Assembly (NCBI GenBank): GCA_964431545.1
Contig: CAYSLC010000006.1
Location: 1-60,669, forward strand
Direction of reading: 5' to 3'
Origin: CAYSLC01 sp964431545
GTDB lineage: Bacteria; Desulfobacterota; Desulfobacteria; Desulfobacterales; JAABSP01
DNA: 60,669 nt
In this document: piece after piece, positions 43,690 to 52,884 of the stretch
How positions within the stretch are numbered: position 1 is the first letter of the stretch
Layout: each line of letters opens with the position of its first letter
The notes under the pieces: generated by a model
Told to the model about the DNA's origin: nothing
Database searches by the model: none
The model's input: the letters and a program-made list of their open reading frames with translations, nothing else
Made by a program: the position numbers and the translations under genes

Positions 43690-44409
43690 TCAAATCTGGA
43701 TCCCCGCCACGGTGATGTTGTCCGACCCGCCGGCGGCCAGCGCGGTCTCCACAAGATCCTGAAACCGTTCCTCCAGGCTCCGAGCCGAGCCCAGAATCGA
43801 GGCGATGGTGTATGGGGGCACCTCTCCGTATAACCCGTCCGAGCACAGGAGGATGATGTCGGTCGGTTTCACGGCAAAGCTACCCGTGTCCGGCTCGCAG
43901 AGACGGCACCCCACGCACCGGAGGAGCATGTTCCGCATGGGGTGTTCCTTGGCCTCCTGTTCGGTGATCTCGCCGTTTTCCAGGAGTTGGCCGGGGATCG
44001 TGTGGTCCTGGGTGATCCGCACCAGATTTTCGTCCCGGAAGAGATAGAGCCGGCTGTCGCCGACGTGGGCCCAGTGGAGGAAGGGTTTTCGCAGGTACGC
44101 CAGAACCATGGTGGTTCCCATCCCCTGGAGTTCCGGTCGTTGGTGCACCGTCTGTTGGATGGCGTCGTGCGCCTCCATGATCAGGTCCCCCAGGTACCGG
44201 CTGATGTCCGAGTTGGGCGGCCGGCACTTCCCCACGCTCTCCACGGCCAGTTGCGAGGCCATGCCGCCGGCGATCTCCCCCCCCATGCCGTCGGCGACCA
44301 CCAGCAGGTGGGCGCCGCCGTCCATCTCCCGAAGCAGGTGGTGATCCTCGTTCTGCTCCCGTCTGTAGCCGCGATGGGTCAAAGAGACGGTGACCATGAG
44401 CGATTCCAT
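43690..44409 (-). CDS. PP2C-family serine/threonine phosphatase
   Basis: A 239-residue metal-dependent phosphatase of the Stp/PrpC type. The motifs are in order: REQNEDH, VVADGMGGEIAGGMAS, GMGTTMV, WAHVGDSRLYLF, LCSDGLYGEV and GGSDNITVA, with all metal-binding aspartates. No sensor domain or partner kinase gene is adjacent. Starts at 44409 or 44397 are both possible. It lies 25 bases downstream of manA, so the two may be co-transcribed without obvious functional link. Confidence 0.92.
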   Translation of the reverse strand: MESLMVTVSLTHRGYRREQNEDHHLLREMDGGAHLLVVADGMGGEIAGGMASQLAVESVGKCRPPNSDISRYLGDLIMEAHDAIQQTVHQRPELQGMGTTMVLAYLRKPFLHWAHVGDSRLYLFRDENLVRITQDHTIPGQLLENGEITEQEAKEHPMRNMLLRCVGCRLCEPDTGSFAVKPTDIILLCSDGLYGEVPPYTIASILGSARSLEERFQDLVETALAAGGSDNITVAGIQI

Positions 44410-44434
44410 CTACCCCGGCGGCGTTCGGCCGGGC

Positions 44435-45655
44435 CTATGGGAGTGCCCCCGCCGGCGGGACGGCGGCCCGGTACAGCGTTGCATCGCCCCGGATCCCCAC
44501 CGCCGGAGCGCTTGCGGTGACCAGGACCGACGCCCCCTTGCCCATTTCCTGGGCCTGGCCGGAACGGGGATCCGAAATGGTGCATCGCCCCCGCGTGCAC
44601 AGGAGGACCTGGACCGTTCCGCCCGGAAGAATCGACTCCCCTTGTTCCGGTTTCGGCTGGAGGACCGACAGCCGGAACTCCTCCGTCGGGGTGGGGTAGA
44701 CCGATTCGACCGGACTCACCGGCCGGGGGGTGAGGATGTCGACGGCCGTCGGCTCGAAGCGGAGCACCGACATCAGCCGGTCGACATCCAGGTGCTTGGG
44801 GGTGAGTCCGCCCCGGAGGACGTTGTCGGAGTTGGCCATGATCTCGATGCCGACCCCATTCAGATAGGCATGGGGCGCGCCGGCCGGAAGGAACATGGCC
44901 CGGCCGGGCTCCAACGTGACCAGGTTCATCAGGATCGGGGAGAGGACCCCGATGTCGGCGGGGTAGGCGTCGTGGAGGCGGACCATCCAGTCGAAGGCCG
45001 GATCCGGGTTCCGGCATCGCCGCGCGGCCGCCACGGCTTCCGAGAGGAGGGAGGCCGTCTCCGCTGCCTCCGTCGCCATCAGCCTTTGAAAGGCCGTGCG
45101 CATGCCCTTTGCTTCGGACCCCCTCCGGAGGGGGGCGAGCTTCCGATCCAGGGAGGGTATGCCGAGGATTGCAACGTTTTCCAGGATGTCGTCCGGGCTC
45201 CGGAACCCGTTCAACCCGGTGAAGGGGGTAAGCGCGCAGATGCACTCGGGCTTGTGGTTGTCGTCCTTGAAGTTTCGGTTCGGGGCGTCCAGCGGAATCC
45301 CCATCCGGTTCTCCTCGGCGAACCCCTGCCGGGCTTGTTCCCGAGTGGGATGGGCCTGGATGGAGAGGGGCCGTGCCGCGGCCAGCACCTTGAAGAGGAA
45401 GGGGAGGGTGGCATGGAACCGGTCCGCCGCATCCGTCCCCAGCACTTTTGTGGGATGGTTTCGGATGAATTCAGCCAGGCCTTTCCATCGGCCGTCCACC
45501 AGAACTTCCGAAGGGGCCTTGGGATGGGCCCCCATCCACAACTCCGCCCACGGCTCCCCGGCCGGATTGTCGATCCCCAACAGCTCGGGGATTGCCGACG
45601 GCGATCCCCAGGCATACTTCATCGCGGGATTTTTCAGAAGAAAGATGGTCTTCAT
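44435..45655 (-). CDS. manA: Mannose-6-phosphate isomerase, class I
   Basis: Zn-dependent isomerase linking fructose-6-phosphate and mannose-6-phosphate, feeding mannose-derived polysaccharides. The 406-residue protein has FKVLAAARPLSIQAHPT (metal-binding Gln and His), FKDDNHKPECICAL and PAGAPHAYLNGVGIEIMANSDNVLRGGLTPK, of which PHAYLNG and NSDNVLRGGLTPKH are the family signatures. It is not next to the polysaccharide export locus. Confidence 0.94.
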   Translation of the reverse strand: MKTIFLLKNPAMKYAWGSPSAIPELLGIDNPAGEPWAELWMGAHPKAPSEVLVDGRWKGLAEFIRNHPTKVLGTDAADRFHATLPFLFKVLAAARPLSIQAHPTREQARQGFAEENRMGIPLDAPNRNFKDDNHKPECICALTPFTGLNGFRSPDDILENVAILGIPSLDRKLAPLRRGSEAKGMRTAFQRLMATEAAETASLLSEAVAAARRCRNPDPAFDWMVRLHDAYPADIGVLSPILMNLVTLEPGRAMFLPAGAPHAYLNGVGIEIMANSDNVLRGGLTPKHLDVDRLMSVLRFEPTAVDILTPRPVSPVESVYPTPTEEFRLSVLQPKPEQGESILPGGTVQVLLCTRGRCTISDPRSGQAQEMGKGASVLVTASAPAVGIRGDATLYRAAVPPAGALP

Positions 45656-45879
45656 CGATGGTTACGCACGCTACCTGTCGGCATCCGCCCTATCAGCCAA
45701 AATGATCCGTTTCGATTACCACAACAACGGAAGGAAAAGCAACCGATACTTCGGTCAATTTTGCGGGGAGTAAAGGTGGGGTTCGGTGGTGGTTTTTATG
45801 GAACGGCGTTCGGCAAAGATCTGTCGGCGCTGATCTCCGGCGACTCCGGATCGACGAGCCGGGGCGGGTACCCATGGGG

Positions 45880-46263
45880 CTATTTTCGGGTCAGCACCGC
45901 CATCCGATCCTTCAGGGCGGCGAACTCCTTTTCCGGGATCTGCTCCCAGGGCCGGGTTGGGGAGAACTGGATGAAGACGGCCACGTCCGGGGAGAAGATC
46001 TTCCCGGCGCTGAGCCGGGGGTTGGGGAGGCGGTATTTGAACTCGTCGCCGAGGTCGAGGATCAGGTCGATCTCGTCGTGCTCCTGGAAAAGCTCCACCA
46101 TGAAGTAGGCCCGGGTCTTGCCGGAGCCGCGCAGGTGGCGTCCTCTCGCATCCTCATAGACCTCGATGACGCCACGCTCCACCGGCACGGCCGAGTAGTC
46201 CGCGGTCAGCAGGAACGCCTCCTCGACGAGGTATTCCCCCTCCTGGAAGGGAACCCAATCCAT
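45880..46263 (-). CDS. Conserved hypothetical protein
   Basis: A 127-residue soluble, acidic protein without membrane segments or cysteines and with no motif I recognise. It is strand-rich, with regular aromatic residues (RAYFMVELFQEHDEIDLILDLGDEFKYRLP). A very good AAAGGAGGT ribosome-binding site precedes the ATG at 46263. It lies ten bases after a small zinc-ribbon gene and may be the last gene of the transcript from the operon upstream. Confidence 0.65.
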   Translation of the reverse strand: MDWVPFQEGEYLVEEAFLLTADYSAVPVERGVIEVYEDARGRHLRGSGKTRAYFMVELFQEHDEIDLILDLGDEFKYRLPNPRLSAGKIFSPDVAVFIQFSPTRPWEQIPEKEFAALKDRMAVLTRK

Positions 46264-46273
46264 GGGACCTCCT

Positions 46274-46441
46274 TTACCGTTGTTTCAGTTCGGCGAGGGT
46301 CTCGCCGTCGCAGACGTCGAACTGTTTGCCGCACCCGCCGCAGAGCATCTCGCACTCATCTGGGGTCCGGGTCCTGCGGCGTTTGAGCGGCATGCCGCAC
46401 TCCGGGCATTTGAGGTCCTCCCGGCTTTTGTCCTGGTCCAT
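46274..46441 (-). CDS. Small zinc-ribbon protein
   Basis: A 55-residue protein with two cysteine pairs, CPECG and CGGCG, about 20 residues apart, expected to bind one zinc. The start at 46441 is set by AAAGGAGG eight bases upstream; the longer open frame to 46564 has no such site. The function is unknown; such ribbons often bind nucleic acid or a partner protein. Confidence 0.7.
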   Translation of the reverse strand: MDQDKSREDLKCPECGMPLKRRRTRTPDECEMLCGGCGKQFDVCDGETLAELKQR

Positions 46442-46560
46442 TGGCGCGCCTCCTTTCCCTTTGGTTGGAACATTTGAAACTATCCATAATCTAGTGCCGT
46501 TCTCCTTTTGGTGCAAGGAAAGCCGCCATCGAACATCGAAGGGAAGGGCTGACGCTTCAG

Positions 46561-47946
46561 TCATTCGGCTGCCGGGAGTGCCTTATGGGGGTTGAGGATC
46601 CCCATGGGATCGAAGGCGGTCTTGATCCGGCGCATCAGCTCGGCGGCCACCGGGTCGATCTCCGCCGCCACGTAGGGCCGCTTGGTGATCCCAACCCCGT
46701 GCTCGCCGCTCAGGGAGCCGTCCAGGGACAAGGTGTGGTCGAAGATCTCGGAGACCGCCCGGTGGGCCGTCTCGGTCTGTTCCGGATCTTCGGGGTCGAA
46801 CATGACGTTGACGTGGAGGTTCCCGTCCCCGGCGTGGCCGAAGACGGGGATGGAAAGCCGCGTGCGCTCGGCCACCCGCCGGATGCGGTCCATCATCTCC
46901 GCCAGCCGGCCCAGGGGGACCACGATGTCCTCGTCGAGCTTTCCCCGGGCGATTCGGCGCATGGCCGGGTTGAGAGACCGCCGGGCCCGCCACAGCCGAT
47001 CGGATTCCGCCGCGTCGGCGGCCCGCCGGACCGATTCGCCTCCAACCTTCTCCAGGAGCCCCGTCAGGACTTGGGACTGACGGCCCACCACCTCCGGGGG
47101 GCCGTCGATGTCGATGAGGAGCATGGCTTCGGCCGACGGATCGAGGGCCAGGCCGGCGTATTCCGACACGGCCCGGAGGCAGGCGCCGTCCACGAACTCC
47201 AGGGCCGTGGGGCGGATCCCGCTGGCCAGGACCGACCGGACCCCCTCCGCGGCCCGGTCCACCCCGGGGAAGAGGGCGCTGACGGTCGCCTTGGCCTCGG
47301 GCAGGGGGAGCAGCCGGAGGGTGGCCGAGACGATCACCGCCAGGGTCCCCTCGGAGCCCACCAGGAGACGGGTGAGGTCGTACCCCACCACCGATTTGAC
47401 CGTCGATCCGCCGGCGCAAAAGATCCGTCCGTCCGGGAGCACCGCCTCCACCCCCATGACATAATCCCGGGTGACGCCGTATTTGACGGCCCGGAGCCCC
47501 CCGGCGTTCTCCGCCAGGTTTCCCCCGATGGTGCAGATGTCGGCGCTGGCCGGGTCGGGGGGGTAGAACATCCCCTTCTTCCCCGCCTCGGTCCCCAGTT
47601 TCGCCGTGACCACGCCGGCCTCGACCACGGCCACGCCGTCGCCGGGGTCGATCCGCCGGATCCGGTCGAGTCCGGCCATGTCGAGGATGAGGGCGTCCTC
47701 CACCGGAACCGCGCCGCCGGTGAGACCGCTGCCGGCCCCCCGGGCCACGATGGGCAGCCGGTGTCGGGTGCAGACCGCCAGGATCCGGGAGATCTGGCCG
47801 ATGTCCACGGCACGGACCACCGCCTCGGCCGGCCCGGCGGCGCCGGAGGCGTCGTACCCGTAGACGTGGCGGTCGCTGGGGGATTCGCTGACGTTCTCCG
47901 GCCCGGCGGCCCGGAACAAGGCGTTTTTCGCGTCTTTATCCATCAT
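46561..47946 (-). CDS. FAD-linked 2-hydroxyacid oxidase, GlcD-like
   Basis: A 461-residue flavoprotein of the glycolate/D-lactate dehydrogenase (GlcD) family, which oxidises D-2-hydroxyacids to 2-oxoacids. FAD domain (about 35-215): VARGAGSGLTGGAVP, DPASADICTIGGNLAENAGG in part (TIGGNLAENAGG), LVGSEGTLAVI. C-terminal FAD-oxidase domain: FGHAGDGNLHVNVMF and GSLSGEHGVGITKRPY. No GlcE or iron-sulfur GlcF subunit is encoded nearby, so the electron acceptor is unknown. It is the last clear catabolic gene of the operon, 19 bases after the pdxA-like gene. Confidence 0.9.
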   Translation of the reverse strand: MMDKDAKNALFRAAGPENVSESPSDRHVYGYDASGAAGPAEAVVRAVDIGQISRILAVCTRHRLPIVARGAGSGLTGGAVPVEDALILDMAGLDRIRRIDPGDGVAVVEAGVVTAKLGTEAGKKGMFYPPDPASADICTIGGNLAENAGGLRAVKYGVTRDYVMGVEAVLPDGRIFCAGGSTVKSVVGYDLTRLLVGSEGTLAVIVSATLRLLPLPEAKATVSALFPGVDRAAEGVRSVLASGIRPTALEFVDGACLRAVSEYAGLALDPSAEAMLLIDIDGPPEVVGRQSQVLTGLLEKVGGESVRRAADAAESDRLWRARRSLNPAMRRIARGKLDEDIVVPLGRLAEMMDRIRRVAERTRLSIPVFGHAGDGNLHVNVMFDPEDPEQTETAHRAVSEIFDHTLSLDGSLSGEHGVGITKRPYVAAEIDPVAAELMRRIKTAFDPMGILNPHKALPAAE

Positions 47947-47965
47947 CGGCCGTCATCCGGTGCCA

Positions 47966-49015
47966 TCATCCGGCCGCCGGGCCGCCGGGGCGGGCCAGCT
48001 GGGCCGCCATGCGGATCGCCTCGATCATCGATTGGGGGTTGGCCCGACCCTCGCCCGCCTTGCCGAAGGCGGTGCCGTGGTCCACGGAGGTCCGGATGAT
48101 GGGCAGCCCCAGGGTGACGTTGACGCCGGCCATGGCCGACCAGGCCCCGGTCCCCTGGTCCAACTGGAACCCCACCAGCTTGGTGGGGATGTGGCCCTGG
48201 TCGTGGTACATGACCACCACGGCGTCGTACATGCCCCCGCGCATCTTGGAAAAGACCGTGTCCGCCGGCAGCGGACCGATGGCGTCGATGCCGTCGGTCC
48301 GGGCATCGGCCACCGCCGGCGCGACCTCCCGGTCGTCCTCGTCGCCGAAGAGGCCGCCCTCCCCGCAGTGGGGGTTGAGGCAGGCCACGGCGATGCGGGG
48401 GTCGGGGATGGAGAGGCGCGTCAGGGCCTCGTGGATGAGGCCGATCACCCGGCGGATCCGCGCCTTTCGGACCCGTTCACACGCCTCCCGGAGGGAGACG
48501 TGGGTGGAGACGTGGACTACCCGGAAGGCGCCCTCGGCGAGCATCATGGCCACGTCCGGGGCCCCGGTCTTCTCCTTGAAGATCTCCGTGTGTCCGGCGT
48601 AGTGGTACCCGGCCGCGTTGATGGCCGCCTTGTTGATGGGGCCGGTGACGGTGGCGTCCACGGCTCCGTCCAGGGCCAGCCGGATGGCCGTCTCGATGTA
48701 TGCGAAGGAGGCCCGCCCCTGGGGGGCGGTGACCTCCTTGTGGGCCAATTGGGCGGGGTCCATGTTCCCCAGGTGGAGGACATCGGCCGTTCCCGGCATA
48801 TAGGCGCCGCCGTCCGGCCGGTCCACCGGGTTGACGGCCAGGGGCAGCCCGCAGAACCGGACGGCGTTCTCCATGATCCGGGCGTCGCCCACCACCAGGG
48901 GCCGGGAGATCCGGTGGATCTCCGGCTCGTGGAGGGCCTTTGCGGCGATCTCCGGGCCGATGCCGCCGGGGTCCCCCATGGTGATCGCCAGCAGGGGTCT
49001 TTCCTTGTCCGCCAT
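47966..49015 (-). CDS. pdxA2: PdxA-family 4-phosphate hydroxyacid dehydrogenase (PdxA2-like)
   Basis: A 349-residue NAD- and metal-dependent dehydrogenase of the PdxA family. Motifs: ITMGDPGGIGPEIAAKAL, ATVTGPINKAAINAAG, YAGHTEIFKEKTG, and VMYHDQGHIPTKLVGF, containing the metal-binding histidines. PdxA itself acts in pyridoxal phosphate synthesis. Next to a DUF1537 kinase the family member is usually PdxA2, which oxidatively decarboxylates 4-phospho-D-threonate or -erythronate to dihydroxyacetone phosphate. That context makes PdxA2 the better call. Confidence 0.88.
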   Translation of the reverse strand: MADKERPLLAITMGDPGGIGPEIAAKALHEPEIHRISRPLVVGDARIMENAVRFCGLPLAVNPVDRPDGGAYMPGTADVLHLGNMDPAQLAHKEVTAPQGRASFAYIETAIRLALDGAVDATVTGPINKAAINAAGYHYAGHTEIFKEKTGAPDVAMMLAEGAFRVVHVSTHVSLREACERVRKARIRRVIGLIHEALTRLSIPDPRIAVACLNPHCGEGGLFGDEDDREVAPAVADARTDGIDAIGPLPADTVFSKMRGGMYDAVVVMYHDQGHIPTKLVGFQLDQGTGAWSAMAGVNVTLGLPIIRTSVDHGTAFGKAGEGRANPQSMIEAIRMAAQLARPGGPAAG

Positions 49016-50284
49016 TCAGGTCTCCTTCCGCTTCAAGGTGTCGTAGAGTTGGATGAGCGTCTCCCCGGTCCCGAAGGCCCCCGCCTTGGTCACGGCATAA
49101 CGACCCCGATGCGGTCCCTCCCGGAGGAAGCCCCGGGCGAGGCCGGGCAGGATCTCGTCGATCAGGACCATCCCTTTCGCTCCCAGCACCTGGAGCACCC
49201 CATGGGCCGTGTCGCCGCCGGTCAGCACCAGGGCGTCGGGCCGGTGCCGTTCCACCACGACGCCGGCCAGGGCCGCCATGCCGCCGCACACCCTTTCGGG
49301 TTCCTGGAAAGCGGTCTCCCCGGAACGTCGGCCGATGGCCAGGACCAGCCCGCCGTCCCAGTCCGGAACCCGCTCGGCCAGGGCCGCCACACCGGTACCC
49401 GATGCCGCTTCGGCCAACGCCAGGGGTTCAAGAAGGATCTCTCGGCAGCCCCGGGCTTCAACGAGCCGTTCCACCTGGCGCGCCGTTACGGGGGAGGCGG
49501 TGCCGCGGACAAAGAGGACCCGTTCCGTCTCGGGATGGTCGGGGGGAGGATCGGATCCGTCCGGCGGCAGCCTCCGGGCCAAGGCGGCGGCCAGCCCGGC
49601 GGAGCCGGCGAGGATCGCCCGGGGGAATCGGGCCAGGGCCAGGTCGGCCACGGCGTCGAGATGGGCGTCGGCCACGGCGTCGAAGGTGATGTGGGAGACG
49701 TTCTGTTCGAGGAGGCGGGCCACGGCTTCGGCCGTGGTGTCCCTTCCGTCGGCCAATGTCGCCAGATCGATACGGCCGACGGAGCCCCGGCTCCCCTCCG
49801 CCACCAGAACCGTGAGGCGAGATTCGGTCACCGGCCGCACCGGGTCCCGGCCCATCTCGGTCTCGGCCACCGGGATGCCGTGGACCCGGTGGATGTCATT
49901 TTCGGTGGTCCGTCCCTGCGCGGGGAAGGCGGGGGCGATGAAGGCCACCGGCCGATGGCCCCTCTGGAAGGGAATGGCTTCCAGGAGGGCGTCGAGTTCC
50001 GGGCCGATGTTCCCCCGCAGACAGGAGTCGATCTTCTTGTAGATCCGGCTGAATCCAAGATCAGTCAGCCGGGCGGCGGCCTCCCTGACCCTCTCGGCGG
50101 CCCTCTCCGGCGTCAGGTGCCGGGTGTCGGTGTAGAGGGCCAGGGTCCGGGGGAGGTCTTCGGCGCCGGGATCGGCAAGGGGATCGAGGCCCAGAAGGTG
50201 GACCGGATCGGCCCGGCCGATGAACTGGACCCCGGTATCGGCGGCGCCGGTCAGGTCGTCGGCGATGATGGTGATCTCGGGCAT
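49016..50284 (-). CDS. Four-carbon acid sugar kinase (DUF1537 family)
   Basis: A 422-residue kinase of the DUF1537 family (DtnK, DenK, OtnK), which phosphorylates the 4-hydroxyl of threonate, erythronate or related acids with ATP. The N-terminal substrate domain starts ITIIADDLTGAADTGVQF. The C-terminal nucleotide domain has LTGGDTAHGVLQVLGAKGM and a final FGTGETLIQLYDTL. It ends where the pdxA2-like gene begins, a known functional pair. Which acid is used cannot be told from sequence. Confidence 0.92.
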   Translation of the reverse strand: MPEITIIADDLTGAADTGVQFIGRADPVHLLGLDPLADPGAEDLPRTLALYTDTRHLTPERAAERVREAAARLTDLGFSRIYKKIDSCLRGNIGPELDALLEAIPFQRGHRPVAFIAPAFPAQGRTTENDIHRVHGIPVAETEMGRDPVRPVTESRLTVLVAEGSRGSVGRIDLATLADGRDTTAEAVARLLEQNVSHITFDAVADAHLDAVADLALARFPRAILAGSAGLAAALARRLPPDGSDPPPDHPETERVLFVRGTASPVTARQVERLVEARGCREILLEPLALAEAASGTGVAALAERVPDWDGGLVLAIGRRSGETAFQEPERVCGGMAALAGVVVERHRPDALVLTGGDTAHGVLQVLGAKGMVLIDEILPGLARGFLREGPHRGRYAVTKAGAFGTGETLIQLYDTLKRKET

Positions 50285-50324
50285 GGCGGGCGCTTTTCGG
50301 TCTCTGTTTGGGGATCGGATTGGC

Positions 50325-51602
50325 TCAGGCGGCCCTGGCCGGCACGGGGAGCATGTCCGGCGCGTGGGTCAGGACGGTGATCCGGCACCGGGGCCCCTGC
50401 CGGCGGATCGCCTCCTCCACGGCCCAGTCCAGGGAGGGGGCGTGGGTGTGGCCCAGGCGGATCTTGTCCGCCTCGGGGATCCCCGGGGAGTAGAGGATCA
50501 CCGGGGCCTTCTCCCGGACCAGGGCCCATGCCGTGGCCAGGGCCGCGGCCACGCCGTTTTGGAGTTCCCCCCGCGCGTAGGCCCCTTTGATCTCCGCCGA
50601 CGACCAGGCGGTGAAATCGAGGAGGTCGGTATGGACCGGGCTGATCCCCTCGGGAGCCGGGGTGGCCACGATGATGGTCCCGCCCGGTTGGACCATCCGC
50701 TGGGCCGGGTACTGGGCCTTGTGGGACTGCCAGAAGTCGAGTTCACAGGGGAAGGCGTTGGCCACCACCACGTCCGGGGTCTCGTGGTATTCGATCCCGT
50801 AGATCTCCCGGGCCAGCCGGACCCCGGCCTCGAAGGCCGCCCGCATTCCGCCGAAGAAGACCCCCACCACGCCGCCGTCGCTGTCGAGGACCACGTTGAA
50901 GATGGTCCGCATCCCCACCCGGTCGGCCATGTCGTCCATGTCCGCCCGCACCGGGTTGTCGGCTTGCCCCAGGAAGGAGTCCCCGCCGCTTTCGCACGAC
51001 AGCATGTGGGTGGCGGCGGTGGTGGTGGGGCCGCAGACACCCGGCTGGATGATCTTGGAGGAGCCGGAGTACCCCGGGATATGGTGGGGGACGATGGCCC
51101 CCAGGCCGATCACCACGTCCGCTTCCGCCACGTGCCGGTTGACGGAAAGGGGGGTGCCGTGGGCCGAGGTGCCCAGGTCCATCAGGGTCTCCGGGTCCCG
51201 CCACTCGTGGTTGAAGACCCGGATCCGGCCCATGACCTCCGGCCCGACCTTGGCGGTCATCTCCGCCTCGGTCATGTACCGGTGGGTTCCCAGGGCCATG
51301 ATGCAGGAGATCCGCTCGTCCGGGACCCCGGCCCGGTTGAGGCGGGAGAGAATCGGCGGGATGATCCGGTGGGCCGGGGTGGTTCGGGTGACATCGTCGC
51401 TCACCAGGATCACCCGGTCGGTCGGCTGGACCCACGCCTCCAGGGGCGGCTGTCCCATGGGATCGGAAAGGGCCGCCTCGATGGCGGCCGGGAGATCCCG
51501 GAGGGGTTCGGTGGGATTCGGGCCGAGCACCTCGGCCAGGTTCCCGTCGGGGACCTCGAACCGGCGGGTCCCGCCGTTGAAAGGTAGGGAAATCTCGGCC
51601 AT
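50325..51602 (-). CDS. LarA-family nickel-dependent 2-hydroxyacid racemase/epimerase
   Basis: A 425-residue member of the LarA superfamily, which inverts the C2 centre of 2-hydroxyacids with a nickel-pincer nucleotide cofactor. Matching segments: VSDDVTRTTPAHRIIPPIL, MALGTHRYMTEAEM (first catalytic His region), ADVVIGLGAIVPHHIPGYSGSSKIIQPG (shown by PHHIPGYSGSSK, second His and the cofactor Lys region). Known members act on lactate, malate, gluconate and others, so the substrate here is open. larB, larC and larE for the cofactor are not in the window. It sits between the TRAP and kinase genes. Confidence 0.85.
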   Translation of the reverse strand: MAEISLPFNGGTRRFEVPDGNLAEVLGPNPTEPLRDLPAAIEAALSDPMGQPPLEAWVQPTDRVILVSDDVTRTTPAHRIIPPILSRLNRAGVPDERISCIMALGTHRYMTEAEMTAKVGPEVMGRIRVFNHEWRDPETLMDLGTSAHGTPLSVNRHVAEADVVIGLGAIVPHHIPGYSGSSKIIQPGVCGPTTTAATHMLSCESGGDSFLGQADNPVRADMDDMADRVGMRTIFNVVLDSDGGVVGVFFGGMRAAFEAGVRLAREIYGIEYHETPDVVVANAFPCELDFWQSHKAQYPAQRMVQPGGTIIVATPAPEGISPVHTDLLDFTAWSSAEIKGAYARGELQNGVAAALATAWALVREKAPVILYSPGIPEADKIRLGHTHAPSLDWAVEEAIRRQGPRCRITVLTHAPDMLPVPARAA

Positions 51603-51606
51603 GACG

Positions 51607-52884
51607 TCAGCCTCCGAACATGTTGGGGACGAACAACACCAGCGCCGGTACATAGGTGATCAGCAGCAGCAGGAAGATCATGATGGCCAGGAAGGGGGCG
51701 ATGAACCGGATGATCTCCGATAGTTCGATCCGGGCGATGTTGCAGGAGATGAACAGACAGATGCCCAAAGGCGGGGTGAGCATCCCCACCGCAAGGGCGG
51801 TGACCATGACCACGCCGAAGTGGACCGGGTCGATGCCGAACCTCTGGACCACCGGCAGAAAGACCGGGGTCAGGATGATGAGGGATGCCGACGTCTCCAT
51901 GAAGGTGCCGACGATCAGCAGGCAGAAGACCACCAGGCCGTAGAGGACGTAGGGCGAGGTGGTGAGGGTGGTCAGGTAGGCGGCCACGTTCTGGGGGACC
52001 CGCTCGGCGGTGAGGATCCACCCGAAGATGTTGGCGGTGGCGATCAGCAGCATCACCGTGGAGGTGGAGATGGCCGCCTTGGCGAAGATCCTTGGCAGGT
52101 CCCGGATCCGCAGCTCCCGGTAAACCAGGAATCCGACGATGACGCCGTAGAGGGCGGCCACCACGGCCGCCTCGGTGGGCGTGAAGATCCCGCCCAGGAT
52201 ACCCCCCAGAATGATCACCGGCATCAGCAGGGCCCAGATGGCCCCCAGGAACGTCCGGCCGATCTCCTTGAACCCCAGAAACGGCTCCCTTGCGTACCCG
52301 GCCCGCTTGGCCAGGAAGTAGCTGCCCGCCATCAACCCGCCGCCGATCAGGGCGCCGGGGATGAAGCCGCCCATGAACATCTTGCCGATGGAGACCCCGC
52401 CCACCACGCCGAAGATGATCATGGGGATGGAGGGGGGGATGATGACGCCGATGGAGCCGCCGGCCGACTGGACCGCGGCGGCGAACCCCTTCTGGTACCC
52501 CTTGCGGATCATGGCCGGGATGGAGACCGCCCCCACGGCGGCGGTGTCGGCGGCGGCGGCGCCGGAGATGCCGGCGAAGAACATGGCCGCCACCACCGCC
52601 ACCATGGCGAGGCCCCCGTGGACGAACCCCACCAGGGCGTGGGCGAAGTCGAAGAGCCGCCGGGAGATCCCCCCCGACTCCATCAGCTCCCCGGCCAGCA
52701 TGAAGAAGGGGATCGCCATGAGGGGGAAGGAGTCGGCGCCGGTGAACAGGCGCTGGGCCGCCAGGGTGAGGGGGAGGTTGGAGCCGAACTGGAGGGTCGC
52801 CACCGAGGCGACCCCCAAAGAGAAGGCGATGGGCATCCCCAGGAGGAAGCAGGCCACCAGGACCACGAAGAGGATCGCCGTCAC
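51607..52884 (-). CDS. dctM: TRAP transporter large permease (DctM)
   Basis: A 425-residue inner-membrane protein with about twelve hydrophobic segments, the ion-coupled transport subunit of a tripartite ATP-independent periplasmic transporter. Motifs: FVVLVACFLLGMPIAFSLGV at the start, FFMLAGELMESGGISRRL, ISGAAAADTAAVGAVSIPAM in part (SGAAAADTAAVG) and PPSIPMIIFGVVGG. It overlaps dctQ by four bases and precedes the racemase gene by four. Confidence 0.95.
   Translation of the reverse strand: MTAILFVVLVACFLLGMPIAFSLGVASVATLQFGSNLPLTLAAQRLFTGADSFPLMAIPFFMLAGELMESGGISRRLFDFAHALVGFVHGGLAMVAVVAAMFFAGISGAAAADTAAVGAVSIPAMIRKGYQKGFAAAVQSAGGSIGVIIPPSIPMIIFGVVGGVSIGKMFMGGFIPGALIGGGLMAGSYFLAKRAGYAREPFLGFKEIGRTFLGAIWALLMPVIILGGILGGIFTPTEAAVVAALYGVIVGFLVYRELRIRDLPRIFAKAAISTSTVMLLIATANIFGWILTAERVPQNVAAYLTTLTTSPYVLYGLVVFCLLIVGTFMETSASLIILTPVFLPVVQRFGIDPVHFGVVMVTALAVGMLTPPLGICLFISCNIARIELSEIIRFIAPFLAIMIFLLLLITYVPALVLFVPNMFGG

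Noticed and set aside
45656..45879. Gap between manA and the hypothetical gene searched for a promoter or RNA gene
   Set aside because: A TTGACC-like box is present but no acceptable -10 element or stable structure was found.
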